From: DATJGR01 sp963787045
GTDB lineage: Bacteria; Pseudomonadota; Gammaproteobacteria; Pseudomonadales; Azotimanducaceae
NCBI GenBank assembly: GCA_963787045.1
Contig: CAWBBR010000010.1
Coordinates: 62,001-126,000, forward strand
Direction: 5' to 3'
DNA: 64,000 nucleotides
Made by a program: the position numbers and the translations under genes. Of this stretch, positions 60,714-64,000 are shown piece after piece. Positions within the stretch are counted from its first letter, which is position 1, and every line of letters begins with the position of its first letter. The notes under the pieces were generated by a model. The model was not told the DNA's origin. It saw nothing but the letters and a program-made list of their open reading frames with translations, and searched no databases.

Positions 60714-63323
60714 CTACAGGCTGTCGATCCACTCGCCGATCAGGTCGACGCCGGCCTGGTCGATACGGTGCGTGGCGATCGGCGGCATTCGAACGGTATT
60801 GCGATCGAGTCGACGCATCCTTTCCCACAACACGCTGCTCTCTTTCGCGCCAGGCGCGATGATCTTCGCATTCGCGAGCCCAAGAGCCCTGCGGTCGGGT
60901 TCACGTTAATCGCGTTCATCGACGCGTCCGCAGTGTCGAAGTGGAAGTCGAGGTTGACCGTAGTCGGACCGCCGGGCCGATGGCATTGCGAGCAGTTCAC
61001 CGCCAGATACGCCCGTGCACGCGTCGCTACGGTCGCGTTCGTATCGGCCAGATCGCCGGATACGCCTGGTACTGCGTCGCGGCGCCGATGTCGGCGAGAA
61101 GTAACTGATGTGGTTGAGCGTCCGCAGCTGATTGTCCGTGACTGCGCCATAGTCGAAGTCACGATTCATGTTGCGTGTGACCAAGCCAAGCGCGCCCGTT
61201 TGCTACGGCCGTGTGGCACTGCAGACAGTCAGTGCGACTCGGATAGCTGTACGGCCAGGTCACGTCACCCCGTCGCCGTGTGTACGGTCAGATTTTCCGA
61301 TTCACCGCTCACCAGCAGATCCGCATCGGTCTGCAGCTTGGTTCCACTTGTAGGTGAAGCCCGCCCAGTTACCGCTCGAGTCGCTGACCAACAGCCGTGT
61401 TTCCAGACGGCGGCTCGAACTCGGGATCGCCCTCGGTCAACTCCATCTCGAAGTGTTTGACGATCACCGTGCCGATCGGGAACGTCCAGTTTCCCGTCGG
61501 AGAGAAGACGATGTACGCGTTGCCGGGTATCGCGATCCAGCGACGCTTCAACGCACCGTCGGACCAGAACGGGATGTTGAGGTCGTACTCGATCAATCCC
61601 GACGCCGGCGTGAGGTTCGCAAGGTTGGTGAAAGAGCCGGTCTGCGATAGCAGCATCGGCTGGACCCGCCGCCACCACCGCCTGAAGTTGCGACAGTCGA
61701 TCTCCAGTATCGACACCACGTAGAGCTCGCCGTCGTTGTCCTCGCCGAACGAGGCCGGGTGACCGTCTTGCGCCAGTGTGGTGTTGTTGCGTTCCGTCGG
61801 TGTCGATCGCCCAGACCGTGCCGGCGCCGTTGTCGCTATACAGGTAGCGCCCGTGCAGCGACGTGAACCGGCTTCCCCGATAGACATAGCCGCCGATGAT
61901 CGCAACGCCGTCGGCGGATGCGGAATTCGAAGTACCGGCGGTACATACGTCGTGTTGCCTCCGCGAGCGCGACCCCGCTCTGATAGAGATGATTCCCTTC
62001 GAACCGCCGGCCAGCCGTAGTTCACGCCTTTGGTGACGATGTCGATCTCTTCGCATTGGTTCTGGCCGACGTCGCCAACCCATAAATGGCGGCGGCTCTG
62101 TCGGTCGAACGAAAACCGAAACGGATTGCGCAATCCGATCGCCCATATTTCAGGGCAACGCTCCGGCTCGCCCCACGAACGGATTGTCGCTCGGCACGTC
62201 GTAGGCGTTGGTCGGGTTCTGCGGGATGTACGTCGATGCGCAAGATCTTCGCGAGCCGCGAATTCAGATTCTGACCGTTGTGGAATTGATCGTCCCCGCC
62301 CCCGCCGTCGCCCGTGCCGATGTAGAACATCCGGTCCGGGCCGAAGGCGATCATGCCGCCGTTATGGTTCGCCGCGTCCGAGCTGCGGAACTGGTCAGGA
62401 TGATCTTTGCGGCTTTCAGGCAGCAGGGGTCGTCGGATCCCACGTGTAGCGCGCAATGATCAGCGCGCCGTCGGCGATCGCCCGTGTAGAAGACGTAGAA
62501 GAAGTCGTTGGTCGAGAAATCGCGGATCGAACGCAAGTCCCAGCAGGCCTTGCTCGTCGCCCGCGACGATCAACGCCGAGACATTCGAGGATAGTGCTCG
62601 CAGACGAGACTCCGGCCGACGGCGTGAACACCTTCACGCGACCCGTCTGTTCGACCACCACCAGCCGCGGATCGGGTGCTGGGACCGGCGGTCGAGGAAA
62701 ACCGGCTGGTCGAAATCGGGCAGGTTCGGAAAAGGATCGACCAACGCGAACGTGCCACCGCCGCTGCTTTGATTCGGCAGCGTGAAGTTCGCGACCGGCG
62801 GACGCGTGTTGATGCCGAATGCCGGGTTCGCGCCGGACGATACCGTGAGATTCACCGCACTGTTCGACGCGACTGCGGCGCCGGCTGTCGGCGTCTGACC
62901 GATCACGCTGCCCGACGGCACGGTCGCACTTGACGCAGACGTCACGGTTCCGACGCGCAAGCCTGCCGACGTGATGGCCGTCGACGCCGCGGCCTGCGTC
63001 TGCCCCACGACGTTCGGCACAGTGACAGTCGGCGCCGGTCCTGACGACACGACCATGTCCACCGTGGTGGCCGGCGCCACCATCGCGTTTGCAGCGGGGT
63101 TCTGGCTGATGACGTTGCCGGCTGCAACGGACGAACTGCTCGCCATCGTCACGGTGCCGACGTTGAGTCCTGCGGCGGTGATCGAAGTCGTGGCCGCGGA
63201 CTGCGTTTGACCCACGACGTTCGGGACGCGCGCACTGACACCGATGTTGCTACCGCCGCCGCTACCGCCGCCACCGCATCCGGCAATGACAAGCCACAAC
63301 GCGAGCAACAAGCTTCCGCGCAT
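60714..63323 (-). CDS. PASTA-repeat lipoprotein with sugar-dehydrogenase and diheme cytochrome modules, heavily frameshifted
   Basis: The ATG at 63323 starts a lipoprotein signal (LLLALWLVIAGC, Cys16) and a Gly/Ser linker, then two PASTA-like repeats (residues about 33-94 and 101-163) each opening VPNVVGQTQ. From about 62675 onward the reading frame changes at least a dozen times, yet the expected protein can be followed: RLVVVEQTGRVKVFTPSAGV, NGGMIAFGPDRMFYIGTGDG, EIWAIGLRNPFRFSFDRQSR and NQCEEIDIVTKGVNYGWPAV match PQQ-dependent glucose/sorbosone dehydrogenases; RRWIAIPGNAYIVFSPTGNW and IGTVIVKHFEMEL match the TIGR03806 (SO2930-type) module; SRTDCLQCHTA and LAVNCSQCHRPGG are two CxxCH haem sites. 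The stop is the TAG at 60714. An exported electron-transferring oxidoreductase is inferred. Confidence 0.75.
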
Positions 63324-63449
63324 GCCCCTTTCATCCATGCATCGCCACATAAGCATCCACCTTGCTGCGTCCAAACGAATCGGTCAACCTTACCGGCGAG
63401 ACAGGACACAGACTGTCTGTTCGCTCACAAGCCGATTCGAGGAAAACCT

Positions 63450-64000
63450 GCATGACCACGCGACTGCCCGCGATCAGTCTGGCCGCCGTACCTGGACGCC
63501 GCAAAGCAACGCTCGAACTCGCGCAAGAGATCGAACGGCGGGGTTTCCCAGGCATCTACTGCCCGAGCTTCGGCGACGGCATCGGCTTGTGCGAGGCCAT
63601 TGCGCTCTCCACACGAGAGATCCGTTTCGGCACCAGTATCACGCCGATCTACACCCGCAACGTTCAGGACTTTGCCCAGACGATCGCATTCATTCACGAG
63701 ATCTCGGACGGTCGCTTCGTCTTCGGTGTCGGCGTCAGCCACGCGCCGGCGATGAAGCGGATGGGAATCAGCCAAGGCAAACCGTTAGCCGACATGCGCA
63801 ACTTCATCAAGGAACTGCGCGCAGTGCCGCGCACCGGCGCCCTGCCGCCGATCGCGCTCGCCACGCTGCGCAAGAAGATGATCTCGCTATCGGAAGAGAT
63901 CGCTGAGGGAATGGTCTTCGCCAACGGCGCCCGCTCGCACATGGCGGATTCGCTATCGACGCTCGGACCGCAGTCGCGCTCGAGCGATGCGTTCTTCATC
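63450..64000 (+). CDS. LLM-class luciferase-like monooxygenase, truncated by window edge
   Basis: About 183 N-terminal residues are present; the gene runs off the window. The sequence TRLPAISLAAVPGRRKATLE, GFPGIYCPSFGDGIGLCEAI and FGTSITPIYTRNVQDFAQTI, then SDGRFVFGVGVSHAPAMKR, is typical of luciferase-like flavin (FMN or F420) oxidoreductases, a TIM-barrel family. Many act as monooxygenases or reductases on xenobiotics or terpenoids. It is divergent from the PASTA lipoprotein, with about 126 bp between them. Cofactor preference cannot be decided from this part. Confidence 0.85.

Noticed and set aside
63000..63240. CRISPR-like repeats
   Set aside because: The repetition is two PASTA domains within a coding frame, not short identical repeats with spacers; likewise the HU tail repeats at 33.2 kb are coding.

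Overview
The window is GC-rich, gene-dense bacterial chromosome, most likely from a gammaproteobacterium. The strongest evidence is a minus-strand block, fmdB-aspS-ruvC-ruvA-ruvB-tolQ-tolR-tolA-tolB-pal-cpoB-queE-queC, with tRNA-Lys(UUU) just beyond it; this order is a gammaproteobacterial hallmark. A wrbA-DUF2069 pair and an N-terminally tailed HU protein fit as well. Two divergent cytochromes P450, several SDRs, an enoyl-CoA hydratase, a CaiB/BaiF CoA-transferase, a propionyl-CoA-type synthetase and a steroid-5-alpha-reductase-like membrane protein suggest a free-living degrader of lipids, steroids or terpenoids. I cannot name the genus.

Layout. 1-8.8 kb: a truncated tannase-type esterase, a MocR regulator divergent from a PLP decarboxylase with an inverted repeat over the regulator start, a serine hydrolase, an ECF sigma factor with two small membrane proteins, and GNAT, HAD and phosphoesterase genes. 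8.8-20.9 kb: accessory catabolic genes (hydrolase-VOC operon, metallo-beta-lactamase fold, enoyl-CoA hydratase, GPH transporter, SDRs, PPK2, P450s, APH-like kinase). 21.0-22.2 kb: tRNA-Lys followed by about 1.1 kb of island debris, including an isocitrate dehydrogenase tail and an integrase N-terminus fused in frame to a ClpX-type zinc finger. 22.2-32.9 kb: the que-tol-pal-ruv-aspS block. 33.2-39.3 kb: HU, proS, lytic transglycosylase, TlpA-like protein, YihY, ArsC-like protein, wrbA. 39.3-45 kb: acyl-CoA activation and transfer, MsbA-like ABC transporter. 45-60.7 kb: esterase, membrane proteins, argC, class Ic aspartate aminotransferase, DEAD-box helicase, hybrid histidine kinase, nitrilase, hisC, cupin, ABC-F protein, rhomboid protease. 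60.7-63.3 kb: a composite PASTA / sugar-dehydrogenase / diheme-cytochrome lipoprotein whose frame is broken many times. The window ends in a truncated luciferase-like monooxygenase.

A dominant property is frequent small indels. ruvA, tolA, fmdB, a phosphoesterase, an APH-like kinase, a lytic transglycosylase, an ABC transporter, an aminotransferase and a rhomboid protease are each split by one or two small indels but otherwise look intact. Because genes that are normally important are among them, and some indels sit in short homopolymers, consensus errors are the likeliest cause. Annotated coordinates therefore span the whole reconstructed gene, and frameshift positions are stated.

The most unusual observations are the integrase/ClpX-zinc-finger fusion beside tRNA-Lys and the PASTA-GSDH-cytochrome architecture. 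I found no CRISPR array, intact prophage, complete insertion sequence or recognisable defence system.
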